64,000 nt of DNA from an uncultured Oscillospiraceae bacterium (GCA_934481385.1 CAKSPD010000007.1:1-64000); one strand, 5' to 3'. Positions 8,511 through 16,922 are shown, counted from the stretch's first letter. The notes: generated by a model from the letters alone, not told the origin. Made by a program: numbers and translations.

Positions 8511-9422
8511 TTAAAATTTTATAAATTTGCTGAAAAAACCTTTTTTCTTCTGAGTCTGAAGTGTTCCGACAGCATTTCTTACAGCAATCTGAGTGCTTTT
8601 ATCCCATGAAGATATGACTTCTTCTGCATCACGTCCGCAGGTTGTTTCAATAAGTGATACTATAATTTCGGGTATACATTCACAGCTTGAAACTGAAACT
8701 GCCCTTTCACCCATAAGTTCACGCCATTTTTCAGGTTTCATTCTTCTTGCACTTCCGCCGTCCTCAAGCATAAGATGAAAAACTTCATATTTACGGCATA
8801 CCTGTGCGTATAAAGCCTCAACAGAAATATCCTCTGAAATATCATCATCAAAAATTCTCTTTATTTCCTCAACTGTAAGTTTTTCGGGGAAACAGTCATC
8901 GCCCATAGTGAATAAAAATCCCTTTTTGCCACGTTTTTCCCATGCATCAGTAGAAGTGTGGTTTGATGCGAAATACCATGCAAGCGGATAGCTTTCAAAA
9001 TTGTTTCCGCCTCCGCCCATTTCAAACCATAATTCAGTAAGCTGACTTGCAATTCTTATATCAGATTCAAACTGTGTAATCTGTAAAGGTGCTGAATCGC
9101 ATGTTGAGTCACCTATTGCAGAGAATAAAATCTGAGGGTCTGAAACAGGTCTGCGGTCAAGAATTTCCTTAACCATATCACCAAGTTTCTGAGCAGTAAT
9201 ATTAAGAATACGGCTCATAGAACCCGTAACATCAAGACCAATTATAATTGGTGTGGATTCGGGGTGTTCGGGATTATCTCTGCTCTCACGAACTTTAACG
9301 CCCTTTGGATTATATTCGGTTTTTAAATTTTTTGAACTATAAATTTCTGATGTACTTCTTCCGCTTATTCTTGAAGAAGAATAGCTTTTCCAGTCATTTG
9401 AACTCCAGCTTCCGCAACCCAT
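8511..9422 (-). CDS. von Willebrand factor A (VWA) domain protein
   Basis: This 303-residue cytoplasmic protein has no signal peptide. A short N-terminal segment (MGCGSW, then Ser-rich) leads into a VWA domain whose metal site reads DVTGSMS (D64, T66, S68). A GGGG turn and a MGDD segment lie later in the domain. VWA domains with an intact metal site usually bind partner proteins. The C-terminal part (about 200-303) includes an Arg/Lys-rich tail. It sits between the J-domain protein (19-base gap) and the PurA-like enzyme (15-base gap), so the three are one operon. A scaffold or assembly role is an inference from this setting. Confidence 0.8.
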   Translation of the reverse strand: MGCGSWSSNDWKSYSSSRISGRSTSEIYSSKNLKTEYNPKGVKVRESRDNPEHPESTPIIIGLDVTGSMSRILNITAQKLGDMVKEILDRRPVSDPQILFSAIGDSTCDSAPLQITQFESDIRIASQLTELWFEMGGGGNNFESYPLAWYFASNHTSTDAWEKRGKKGFLFTMGDDCFPEKLTVEEIKRIFDDDISEDISVEALYAQVCRKYEVFHLMLEDGGSARRMKPEKWRELMGERAVSVSSCECIPEIIVSLIETTCGRDAEEVISSWDKSTQIAVRNAVGTLQTQKKKGFFSKFIKF

Positions 9423-9441
9423 AAAAATTCCTCCTTAAAAA

Positions 9442-10368
9442 TCAGTTATAAATATCTTTGATACAAATTTTCATTTCGGTGAAAAATCTTCCTCCGAAAG
9501 ATTTTATGATTGTCTTTTCCCAGTATTCCATTTCACTGAATGAATCTGACATACAGGATTTTTCCGCAAATTCGAGCATAGGTGCAGGTGAATTTTTCGG
9601 AAAAATTTTTCTGCATATTGCTTTTACACATTCAAGGTCAGTGATTGAACGGGCTATTCCGTCCGTACGGCAGGAGGGAGGCATAATATTATATATTTCG
9701 CTTTGCACTCCTGTCATCTTTGAACCCTCTTTTGCTGAAAACCACCAGCCACCGATTATCCGCAGAGTGTGCATTTCAGGATTTATAAGCAGATTATCAG
9801 ATGAAAGACAATTCCATACAATTCCGCCCAGTTTTGCAAAACAGCATATTCCGAGCAGACGGCTTATAATCCATGCACAGTGGCGTGGGTCAATATCTTT
9901 TCCGAAAAAATCCAGAACCTCATCAAGCGGAAATTCTCCCTTTTCGGTTTTCATTCTTAAAAAAGTATTATTAAATTCCGGCTTTGGCAAAAATGTTTCA
10001 GCCTGTTCAAGAACTTTCGGATTTATTCCTGCTGTAAGGGATTTAAAAGCAGGATACATAATATCATTAAGTTCACTTTCAGGAATGAAATAAACATAAT
10101 CATCTGAAAAGTAAATTTTTCCGTCCTCACGTTCATATTCCCGTATATATCTGAAACCGTAGTCAGTGTGGCTGGAATATTTTATTTCAGTTTTGAATCT
10201 GTGATAAAGATTGTTGACCAGAGCAGATACTTCATTACAGAAAGGTTCAGAACATATATCAGGGTGAAATCTTTTCATAAGTGAAATATAGATTTTTTCT
10301 GCTTCCTGCGGATTATCGGGAAAAAGTTCAGTACAGGAACGGCATTTCAGGATTTCTTTACTGTTCAT
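9442..10368 (-). CDS. J-domain protein with C-terminal pseudokinase-like region
   Basis: The first 60 residues resemble a DnaJ J-domain with the HPD tripeptide (H35-D37), which in that family stimulates Hsp70 ATPase. The rest (about 100-290) looks like a degenerate protein kinase C-lobe. The segment WNCLSSDNLLI stands where kinases have HGDLxPxNLLI, so the catalytic Asp is missing though the Asn is kept. A GGWW stretch stands where DFG would be. No glycine-rich loop is clear. It is the first gene of the operon, 196 bases from the divergent NrtR-like regulator. The kinase comparison is tentative; the HPD motif is plain. Confidence 0.65.
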   Translation of the reverse strand: MNSKEILKCRSCTELFPDNPQEAEKIYISLMKRFHPDICSEPFCNEVSALVNNLYHRFKTEIKYSSHTDYGFRYIREYEREDGKIYFSDDYVYFIPESELNDIMYPAFKSLTAGINPKVLEQAETFLPKPEFNNTFLRMKTEKGEFPLDEVLDFFGKDIDPRHCAWIISRLLGICCFAKLGGIVWNCLSSDNLLINPEMHTLRIIGGWWFSAKEGSKMTGVQSEIYNIMPPSCRTDGIARSITDLECVKAICRKIFPKNSPAPMLEFAEKSCMSDSFSEMEYWEKTIIKSFGGRFFTEMKICIKDIYN

Positions 10369-10382
10369 CTTAATCGCCCTCT

Positions 10383-10435
10383 TAATAATATCTTTTTGAT
10401 ATTATTATTATAATATAATTATTCCTGTTTGTCAA
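10383..10435 (-). promoter_or_regulatory. Consensus promoter with operator-like inverted repeat at the start site
   Basis: On the minus strand TTGACA (10435-10430) and TATAAT (10412-10407) are 17 bases apart, a perfect sigma-A promoter. Directly downstream is a 10-base inverted repeat (TAATAATATC / GATATTATTA, 10383-10407) with a five-base spacer. It overlaps the -10 box and the expected start. A protein bound there would block transcription of the J-domain/VWA/PurA-like operon. The NrtR-like protein encoded divergently is the obvious candidate. Confidence 0.75.
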
Positions 10436-10515
10436 GCATATTTTATATTTTTGTAACTAATCACTAATTTACAATATAATAAATATCTAAAATATACAAA
10501 AAAGTATATATTTGC

Positions 10516-10544
10516 TTGACATTTGTTATCCTTTATAGGATAAT
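10516..10544 (+). promoter_or_regulatory. Promoter of the NrtR-like regulator with overlapping inverted repeat
   Basis: TTGACA (10516-10521) and GATAAT (10539-10544) are 17 bases apart. TTATCCT / AGGATAA (10526-10532 and 10537-10543) forms an inverted repeat across the spacer and -10 box, a likely repressor site. Confidence 0.75.
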
Positions 10545-10563
10545 ATCGTAGAGGTGATATATT

Positions 10564-11379
10564 TTGATAAACTTACCAGAGAATTATAATATAGACGATT
10601 ATGACAGACCGTCAGTTGCAACAGATATTGCTGTATTTACAATAAGAAAAAATCCAAGTGAAAGTTACCGCCATTTGTCTGAAATGAAATTTTCTGTGCT
10701 TATGATAAAAAGAAAGGACGAACCTTATAAGGATTTTCTTTCACTCCCCGGTGGATTTACTGTAAGAACCGAAACAATCGAACAGACTGCAAAACGCAAG
10801 CTTTATGAGAAAACAGGTGTTAAAGATGTTCCCATATCGCTTTTATATAATTCTTCTGCAATGGGACGTGACCCGAGAGGCTGGATTATATCATGTGCTT
10901 ACTGGACACTGGTTGAAAGCAGTCAGACAGCTTTGACAGAAGAAAATGCCTCATGGTATGATGTTAAATTTACTTATGGTGAAGAAAGTATTCTTGAACT
11001 TTTTTCCGATGAGGGAAAATATTACAGGGTAGTTTTTCATGTTTCCGGAAATACTGAACTTTATAATGAGGCAGTAAAAATTGAAACTATTGAAAATAAT
11101 TGCATAGCTTTTGACCATGCGGAAATAATAGCAAGGGCAATTATTCAGTTAAGAAACAGTCTTGTTTATCCTTATCCGGCTTTCAGACTTCTTCCTGAAT
11201 CCTTTACGCTTACACAGCTCCAGCAGGTTTATGAATCAATACTCGATACACCATTGCTTATGGCAAATTTCCGCCGTAAAATATCACCGTATGTTCAGGA
11301 AACAGGAGAAATAGAAGCAGGTGCAGGTCACAGGCCTTCAAAATTATTCAAACCGGTTTTTAGTAAGGAGAGAAAATAA
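10564..11379 (+). CDS. NrtR-like Nudix transcriptional regulator
   Basis: This 271-residue protein has a Nudix domain (about 15-160) and a C-terminal winged helix (about 205-265, with FTLTQLQQVYE and NFRRKI). That layout is known from NrtR regulators, whose Nudix domain senses ADP-ribose or related NAD metabolites. The Nudix box (64-86) keeps G64, E70, R78, E82 and G85, but two metal-binding Glu positions are Lys (K79, K83). It is therefore probably a sensor and not a hydrolase. The start is TTG behind GAGGTGAT. It shares one base with the aldo/keto reductase gene. It lies opposite the J-domain/VWA/PurA-like operon, its likely target. Confidence 0.85.
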   Translation: MINLPENYNIDDYDRPSVATDIAVFTIRKNPSESYRHLSEMKFSVLMIKRKDEPYKDFLSLPGGFTVRTETIEQTAKRKLYEKTGVKDVPISLLYNSSAMGRDPRGWIISCAYWTLVESSQTALTEENASWYDVKFTYGEESILELFSDEGKYYRVVFHVSGNTELYNEAVKIETIENNCIAFDHAEIIARAIIQLRNSLVYPYPAFRLLPESFTLTQLQQVYESILDTPLLMANFRRKISPYVQETGEIEAGAGHRPSKLFKPVFSKERK

Positions 11380-12371
11380 TGTATATTCCAAATGAAAAAC
11401 GCTATGAAAATATGATTTACAACAGATGCGGTAAAAGCGGATTAAAGCTTTCTGCAATATCACTTGGATTCTGGAAAAATTTCGGATATGAAAATTCATT
11501 TTCCAATATTGAAGAAATGGTTCATACTGCTTTTGACCTCGGAATAGTTCATTTTGACCTCGCAAACAATTACGGAAATCCTAACGGAAGTGCAGAGGAA
11601 AATTTCGGACGAGTTCTTGATAATGGTATGAAAAAATACCGTGATGAGATATGTATATCTACAAAAGCAGGCTATGAAATGTGGGAGGGCGTTTATGGTG
11701 ACAGAAACGGTTCAAGGAAATATCTCACAGCATCTCTTGACCAGAGTCTTAAAAGAATGAACCTTGAGTATGTTGATATATTTTATCATCATGTCCCTGA
11801 CCCTTACACTCCTGTTGAAGAAACTGCACTCGCTCTTGACAATGCAGTAAAGCAGGGAAAAGCCTTGTATGTCGGCATTTCAAACTATAATAAAAAGCAG
11901 TCCGAAGAAATTACAAAAATATTCCGTGAACTCAAAACACCGTTTATAATAAATCAGCCGTCATATTCTATGCTTAACAGGTGGATTGAAGATGACGGAC
12001 TTGACAAATGGGCATCTGAAAACGGTGTTGGAATATCAGTTTTTTCACCATTATATCAGGGTATGCTTACGGGAAAATATATAAACGGTATTCCAAAGGA
12101 TTCCAGAATAGGCAGAAATGATACAAATATAGGTGATATGCTTGATGAAAAGCTGATTTCAAAAATAAAGGTTCTTAATAATGTGGCAATTTCAAGGGGA
12201 CAGACTCTTGCACAAATGGCATTATCATGGGTTCTTCACAACAAGAGCGTTACAACTGTTCTTATAGGTGCAAGCCGTCCTTCACAGATAAAAGAAAATG
12301 CTGAAAGTATAAAACATCTTTCGTTCAGCGATGATGAAATATCAAAAATAGAAAAAATTCTTTCAGAATAA
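11379..12371 (+). CDS. Aldo/keto reductase (YghZ/Kv-beta-like)
   Basis: This 330-residue NADPH-dependent oxidoreductase has a TIM-barrel layout. The catalytic tetrad is visible: D60 and Y65 in FDLANNYGN, K96 in STKAG, and His in the FYHHVPD strand (137/138). The NADP-binding end has TVLIGASRPSQI. The LANNYGNPNGSAEENFG segment is typical of the YghZ/AKR14 group, which reduces small aldehydes such as glyceraldehyde-3-phosphate or methylglyoxal. It overlaps the NrtR-like gene by one base (TAATG), so the two are coupled. The setting suggests it may belong to an NAD- or aldehyde-related response, but the substrate is unknown. Confidence 0.88.
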   Translation: MYIPNEKRYENMIYNRCGKSGLKLSAISLGFWKNFGYENSFSNIEEMVHTAFDLGIVHFDLANNYGNPNGSAEENFGRVLDNGMKKYRDEICISTKAGYEMWEGVYGDRNGSRKYLTASLDQSLKRMNLEYVDIFYHHVPDPYTPVEETALALDNAVKQGKALYVGISNYNKKQSEEITKIFRELKTPFIINQPSYSMLNRWIEDDGLDKWASENGVGISVFSPLYQGMLTGKYINGIPKDSRIGRNDTNIGDMLDEKLISKIKVLNNVAISRGQTLAQMALSWVLHNKSVTTVLIGASRPSQIKENAESIKHLSFSDDEISKIEKILSE

Positions 12372-12375
12372 TCAG

Positions 12376-12410
12376 AAAATCCGGACAGATTTTAATGTCC
12401 GGATTTTTTT
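12376..12410 (+). terminator. Intrinsic terminator
   Basis: Twelve-base arms AAAATCCGGACA / TGTCCGGATTTT with an eight-base loop and a following T run end the regulator/reductase transcript. Confidence 0.9.
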
Positions 12411-12432
12411 TGAAAAAAATTCAGAAAAGGTA

Positions 12433-12486
12433 TTGACAAACGTATGAAAATATGATATTATAAACATATGAACAAATATTCATATG
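12433..12486 (+). promoter_or_regulatory. Promoter and ArsR/SmtB-type operator of the metal ATPase
   Basis: TTGACA (12433-12438) and TATTAT (12456-12461) are 17 bases apart. At 12465-12486 lies a perfect inverted repeat, CATATGAA / TTCATATG with a six-base centre, matching the TGAAYA-type half-sites of SmtB/CzrA/CadC. It covers the expected start site. No ArsR-family gene is adjacent, so the repressor would act from elsewhere. Confidence 0.8.
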
Positions 12487-12500
12487 AAAGGGCGGTTTTT

Positions 12501-14591
12501 ATGAAAAAGGTTTATGCAGTAGAAAATCTTGAATGTGCTCACTGCGGAGGAAAAATTGAAGAAGCTATTAATGCTCTTAGTGATGTTGAAAATGCTGTTC
12601 TTAATTTCCCGCAGAGAAAATTAAAGGTAACAGGAAATATAACTCCTGATACTGAAAAGGCAATGCAGGATATATGTGACCGCATAGAAAACGGTGTTAT
12701 AATTTCAGCAGACCATGATGAACACGAACATGAACATGATGAATCTCATCATCACCACGATGAACAGGCAGGCATAGCTCCTCTTGTTATCGGAATTGTT
12801 CTGTTTGTATGTGCATTTATAGTTCATCATGCTTTAAGCAATGAAATTTTTTCAACAATTTTCTACCTTGCATCATATGTTGTTCTTGGATATAAAATAA
12901 TAATATCTGCATTTAAAAATATATTCAGAGGAAATCTCTTTGATGAAAACTTTCTTATGACTGTTGCAACAGTCGGTGCAATATGTCTTGGCAACTATTC
13001 AGAGGCTGTCGGAGTTGTATTGTTCTTTAATATAGGAAGTATTTTTGAACATTATGCAGTTGAGAAAAGCCGTAAGGAAATTTCATCAGCCGTTGACCTT
13101 AAAGTTGAAAAATCCGAAGTTCTGAGAAACGGTGAATTTGTCAGTGTTGATACTGATGAAATAAAAATCGGTGATATTATAAGAGTAAAAGCCGGTGAAA
13201 GAATTTCTGTTGACGGAATAATCAAATCAGGCGAAACACTTTTTGATACATCTGCAATAAACGGCGAACCTGTACCAATATCAGTTAAAGCAGGGGATAA
13301 AGTCGTTTCAGGATATATAAATATGAAATCCGCTGTTGAAATTGAGGCTACTCAGACAGCCGAAAATTCAATGCTTTCAAAAATTGCGGAAGCTATTGAA
13401 AATGCTACTGATTCAAAACCTAAAATTGACAGATTTATAACACGTTTTTCAAAGGTTTATACTCCTGTTGTAATATCACTTGCAGTTATTACAGCAATTG
13501 TACCGTCATTGATTACAGGTAACTGGAGTTACTGGGTATATACAGCTCTTACATTTTTAGTAATAAGCTGTCCATGTGCATTGGTTTTAAGTGTACCGCT
13601 TGCATATTTTTCCGGAATAGGCAGAGCATCAAGAAACGGTATACTTTTTAAAGGCGGAAATTCTCTTGAAATGCTCAACAAGGTAAAAGCTGTTGCATTT
13701 GATAAAACAGGAACAGTTACAAAGGGTGTATTTACTGTTACAGAATGTAAATCCTGCGGTGAAATTTCAGAAAAACAGCTTCTTGCACTCTGCGGAAGTG
13801 TTGAAAGTCTGTCAACACACCCTGTTGCAGTAAGTATTTCAAATTACTGTCATGAAAATAACATACCTCTTTCAGATGTCGGAAAAGCTGAAGAAATTGT
13901 TGGAATGGGAATCAAGGCAGGAAATATTCTCTGCGGAAATGAAAAACTTATGAACAAGTATGGAATATCCATTGACATAAAGCCCGAAAATTTCGGAAGT
14001 GTGGTATATACTGCATATAACGGAAAGCTTTGCGGATATATACTTGTATCCGACAGCATAAAGGAAAATTCAGCACAGGCTGTAAAAAATTTCAGGGATA
14101 TGGGAATAAAAACATTTATGCTCACAGGCGACAAGGCTCAGAACGGAAAGATTACTGCTGAAAAGGTCGGAATTGATAAGGTATACAGTGAACTTCTTCC
14201 TGCTGAAAAGCTCGAAAAGGTTCAGGAAATCAGAAAGAATTACGGAAATGTAATGTTTATAGGTGACGGAATAAATGATGCCCCTGTTCTTGCCGGTGCT
14301 GATGTCGGCGGAGCTATGCAGAGTGGTTCTGACCTTGCTGTTGAATCGGCTGATGTTATATTTATGAAATCTGATTTGCAGTCTGCTGTTATCGCAAAGG
14401 AAATTGCAGACAAGACGGCTGTTATTACAAAGCAGAATATAATTTTTGCACTTGCAATAAAACTTGCAGTTCTTGTTCTCGGACTTTTTGGAATTGCAAA
14501 TATGTGGTTTGCAGTTTTTGCAGATTCAGGAACGGCTATGCTTCTTGTTCTTAATTCCATAAGAATACTTTTTTCAAAGAACAATAAATAA
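12501..14591 (+). CDS. Heavy-metal-translocating P1B-type ATPase (Zn/Cd/Pb class)
   Basis: This is a 696-residue metal-exporting ATPase. The N-terminal metal-binding domain has C12xxC15, followed by a His/Asp/Glu-rich linker (71-88). The membrane core has the CPC motif (C357, C359), the phosphorylated Asp in DKTGT (D401), TGDKA, and the GDGINDAP hinge. The last transmembrane segment carries Lys and a DSG motif, marks of the P1B-2 subgroup that exports Zn2+, Cd2+ or Pb2+. The ATG at 12501 follows AAAGGGCGG. An in-frame ATG at 12468 lies inside the operator and is unlikely. Expression is probably released when metal unseats an ArsR-type repressor. Confidence 0.93.
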   Translation: MKKVYAVENLECAHCGGKIEEAINALSDVENAVLNFPQRKLKVTGNITPDTEKAMQDICDRIENGVIISADHDEHEHEHDESHHHHDEQAGIAPLVIGIVLFVCAFIVHHALSNEIFSTIFYLASYVVLGYKIIISAFKNIFRGNLFDENFLMTVATVGAICLGNYSEAVGVVLFFNIGSIFEHYAVEKSRKEISSAVDLKVEKSEVLRNGEFVSVDTDEIKIGDIIRVKAGERISVDGIIKSGETLFDTSAINGEPVPISVKAGDKVVSGYINMKSAVEIEATQTAENSMLSKIAEAIENATDSKPKIDRFITRFSKVYTPVVISLAVITAIVPSLITGNWSYWVYTALTFLVISCPCALVLSVPLAYFSGIGRASRNGILFKGGNSLEMLNKVKAVAFDKTGTVTKGVFTVTECKSCGEISEKQLLALCGSVESLSTHPVAVSISNYCHENNIPLSDVGKAEEIVGMGIKAGNILCGNEKLMNKYGISIDIKPENFGSVVYTAYNGKLCGYILVSDSIKENSAQAVKNFRDMGIKTFMLTGDKAQNGKITAEKVGIDKVYSELLPAEKLEKVQEIRKNYGNVMFIGDGINDAPVLAGADVGGAMQSGSDLAVESADVIFMKSDLQSAVIAKEIADKTAVITKQNIIFALAIKLAVLVLGLFGIANMWFAVFADSGTAMLLVLNSIRILFSKNNK

Positions 14592-14598
14592 TATATTG

Positions 14599-14629
14599 AA
14601 AAGCAGGCAATAAAATGCCTGCTTTTTTT
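14599..14629 (+). terminator. Intrinsic terminator
   Basis: Stem AAAAGCAGGCA / TGCCTGCTTTT, six-base loop, T run, just after the metal ATPase. Confidence 0.9.
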
Positions 14630-14827
14630 AAAATGCTTAATGGTAAATTTTGTAATAATTAACATAAAAATGATAAAAAGATTGTTTATATTGATGATAG
14701 ACTTTTATAAAATATTGTGATATAATAGTTATATAAACTCAAATTATGAAGTAAAAATAACATCTGATTTATTAAAATTTTATTATTCAAATAATAATTG
14801 TAAAGTAAAATGAGGAGGTCGTTTTTT

Positions 14828-15772
14828 ATGAAAAAAAGCAGAATTTTAGCGTTGTTGTCAGCTTTTACAATCACAGCTGTTTCAAGTGTTCCGATGATTT
14901 CTTCAGCAAAAGCTTTGTTTGCAGATAAACTGGGAACTCTTGAAGATGTTGAAAATTCTTTTTCACCCAATGATGTTCTTGTTTTCCCATATGATGATGG
15001 AAGTAAAAAGAAAATGATTATGATTTTAAATTCTGATGATTCTTGCTGTCAGTATGCTGAATCAAAAGAACTTTGTGTTACAGTAAAAAAAGGAACTTCT
15101 TTGAGTCAGGAAGATGTTTTTGAAAAAATATCAGCAGAATTAGGAAATATCAGTGTAAGTGGCAGATTTATACAACTTGATGAAAATATGTATATGATTG
15201 ATATGTTTTCACCTTGCAAAAGTGAAAATATTTTAAGTGCTATGAATAAATATGAAAATGTTGTTTCAATTGATTATCGTAATGCAATTGCTGAAAATAC
15301 ATTGTGTAGTGTTTCCGGAGTACATATTGACAGCGATTTGACACATGAGGAATTTGAAACAAAATATCCTTCTCTGAAATGGAATGAAAATCTTGAATGT
15401 TTTGATTTTGGTACAAATGATATAAATACATTTGATGTTCTGAAATCTATCTTGAATGATACTGATATAAAATCAGCAGAACCCATTTTTATAGTTGCTA
15501 CATCAATGAATAATGATTACTTAGGTGCAGGAAAATCAATTGAAAATCTCTATACAGCATCTATAAAAGGTGATGTAAACGGTGACGGAGAAGTTGATAT
15601 ATCCGATGTAGTTGCAATAACTGCTTTTGTAGGCAATTCCGAAAAAAATAAATTCAACTCTGACCAAAAAATTATAAATGGTGATGTTTATAATTCCGGT
15701 GACGGTCTGACCGCAAATGATGCTCTTATGATTCAGCAGTATATTTCAGGAAATCTTGAAAGTCTGGAATAA
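14828..15772 (+). CDS. Secreted dockerin protein with repeated protease-prodomain-like segments
   Basis: This 314-residue protein has a signal peptide (1-28) and a C-terminal type I dockerin (about 247-310, GDVNGDGEVDISD and ANDALMIQQYI). It is therefore exported and docks onto a cohesin of the cellulosome. The middle part has no recognised catalytic motif. Two segments share the pattern 'helix, then V/I-x-S-x-(D/E)': ENILSAMNKYENVVSIDY (133-150) and FDVLKSILNDTDIKSAEP (202-219). That pattern resembles subtilase propeptides (I9-like) and suggests a protease inhibitor or chaperone, but this is tentative. The ATG at 14828 is fixed by GAGGAGG; the in-frame ATG at 14810 precedes that site. Confidence 0.78.
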   Translation: MKKSRILALLSAFTITAVSSVPMISSAKALFADKLGTLEDVENSFSPNDVLVFPYDDGSKKKMIMILNSDDSCCQYAESKELCVTVKKGTSLSQEDVFEKISAELGNISVSGRFIQLDENMYMIDMFSPCKSENILSAMNKYENVVSIDYRNAIAENTLCSVSGVHIDSDLTHEEFETKYPSLKWNENLECFDFGTNDINTFDVLKSILNDTDIKSAEPIFIVATSMNNDYLGAGKSIENLYTASIKGDVNGDGEVDISDVVAITAFVGNSEKNKFNSDQKIINGDVYNSGDGLTANDALMIQQYISGNLESLE

Positions 15773-15782
15773 AATTATAATC

Positions 15783-15813
15783 AGGGGACTGTTTTTAAAC
15801 AGTCCCCTTTTTT
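15783..15813 (+). terminator. Intrinsic terminator
   Basis: Twelve-base arms AGGGGACTGTTT / AAACAGTCCCCT with a two-base centre and a T run. Confidence 0.9.
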
Positions 15814-15906
15814 GAAATGAAAGCTGAGAAAGTGAGAGAATAAGAGAAAAAAGGAGAGATAAAGAGCGTTAACGGGATATAAATTAAAAAATCCGGAATT
15901 TTTTTC

Positions 15907-15935
15907 TTGACATCTTAAAAAGTATATGCTATAAT
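15907..15935 (+). promoter_or_regulatory. Strong promoter of rplM-rpsI
   Basis: Perfect TTGACA (15907-15912) and TATAAT (15930-15935) with a 17-base spacer, as expected for ribosomal protein genes. Confidence 0.88.
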
Positions 15936-15946
15936 AACTCTTGCAT

Positions 15947-15986
15947 TGTCAGGAAATTCGGATTTCAGGCGGATTTCCGCTTGACA
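15947..15986 (+). promoter_or_regulatory. Candidate L13 autoregulatory mRNA leader
   Basis: The 5' leader can fold into an outer stem TGTCA / TGACA (15947-15951 with 15982-15986) and an inner stem GGAAAT / ATTTCC (15952-15957 with 15973-15978) around a 15-base loop. Ribosomal protein L13 leaders are known in Firmicutes. The match here is only by position and general shape. Confidence 0.45.
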
Positions 15987-16014
15987 GAATATTTTTATAC
16001 GGAGGTTTTAAACT

Positions 16015-16443
16015 ATGTCAACTACTATGCCAAAGGCAAATGAAGTAAGCCGTAAATGGTATATAATAGACGCTGAAGGCAAGCCACTCGGACGTGTTGC
16101 TGCAAAGGCTGCTCATATCCTCAGAGGCAAGCACAAGCCTACTTATATTCCTCATGTTGATTGCGGTGACCATGTTATAATCATTAACTGTGATAAGGCT
16201 ATCCTTACAGGAAAGAAACTCGAAAATAAGAAATTCTACTGGCACACAGGCTGGATTGGCGGTCTTAAGTCCAAGTCATACAAGGATATGATGGCTAACG
16301 AAGCTGATAAGGCTATGATGATTGCTGTAAACGGTATGCTCCCTAACACAACTCAGGGCAGAGAACAGCTTAAAAGACTCAGAACCTATAAGGGTTCAGA
16401 ACACAAGCATGCAGGTCAGAAGCCTGTTGCTTATGAATTATAA
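16015..16443 (+). CDS. rplM: 50S ribosomal protein L13
   Basis: This 142-residue protein has the usual bacterial L13 length. The family pattern is clear: KWYIIDAEGKPLGRVA near the start, then LRGKHKPTYIPHVDCGD, the YWHTGWIGG segment and MLPNTTQGREQLKRL. It binds 23S rRNA early in 50S assembly. GGAGG lies before the ATG. It forms an operon with rpsI (21-base gap), the normal bacterial pair, behind a consensus promoter and a possibly structured leader. Confidence 0.98.
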   Translation: MSTTMPKANEVSRKWYIIDAEGKPLGRVAAKAAHILRGKHKPTYIPHVDCGDHVIIINCDKAILTGKKLENKKFYWHTGWIGGLKSKSYKDMMANEADKAMMIAVNGMLPNTTQGREQLKRLRTYKGSEHKHAGQKPVAYEL

Positions 16444-16464
16444 TATAAGGAGGGCTATCTTAAA

Positions 16465-16866
16465 ATGTACGAATCAAAGGTAAAATATTTTTACGGAACA
16501 GGCAGAAGAAAGCACTCCGTAGCAAGAGTAAGACTCTATCCCGGAAACGGTAATGTTACTATCAACGGCAGAGATATTGATAACTATTTTGGTCTTGAAA
16601 CTCTCAAGCTTATAGTTCGTCAGCCTCTCGCTCTTACTGATAATCTTGACAAGTTCGACATCGTTTGCACAGTATGCGGTGGCGGTGTTACAGGACAGGC
16701 TGGTGCTATCAGACATGGCCTTTCAAGAGCACTTCTTGAATACAATGCTGAACTCCGTCCGGAACTTAAAAAGGCTGGTTTCCTCACTCGTGACCCACGT
16801 ATGAAGGAAAGAAAGAAATATGGTCTTAAGGCAGCTCGTCGTGCTCCTCAGTTCTCAAAGAGATAA
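16465..16866 (+). CDS. rpsI: 30S ribosomal protein S9
   Basis: This 133-residue S9 has a short N-terminal extension, then [17 protein letters not shown], and ends in the conserved basic tail RAPQFSKR that reaches the ribosomal P site. The [20 protein letters not shown] segment is diagnostic. It is the second gene of rplM-rpsI. A mobile element is integrated just beyond the stop codon. The S9 tail is intact, and a terminator hairpin still follows at 16957. Confidence 0.98.
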   Translation: MYESKVKYFYGTGRRKHSVARVRLYPGNGNVTINGRDIDNYFGLETLKLIVRQPLALTDNLDKFDIVCTVCGGGVTGQAGAIRHGLSRALLEYNAELRPELKKAGFLTRDPRMKERKKYGLKAARRAPQFSKR

Positions 16867-16922
16867 GGAAACATCGATTTTTTATCGATATTGCGTTATT
16901 TCTTTTGTTTCAGAAGTCCATT

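Noticed and set aside
12468..12500. Upstream ATG of the metal ATPase
   Set aside because: It lies inside the ArsR-type operator and at the expected transcription start; ATG 12501 has the better ribosome site.
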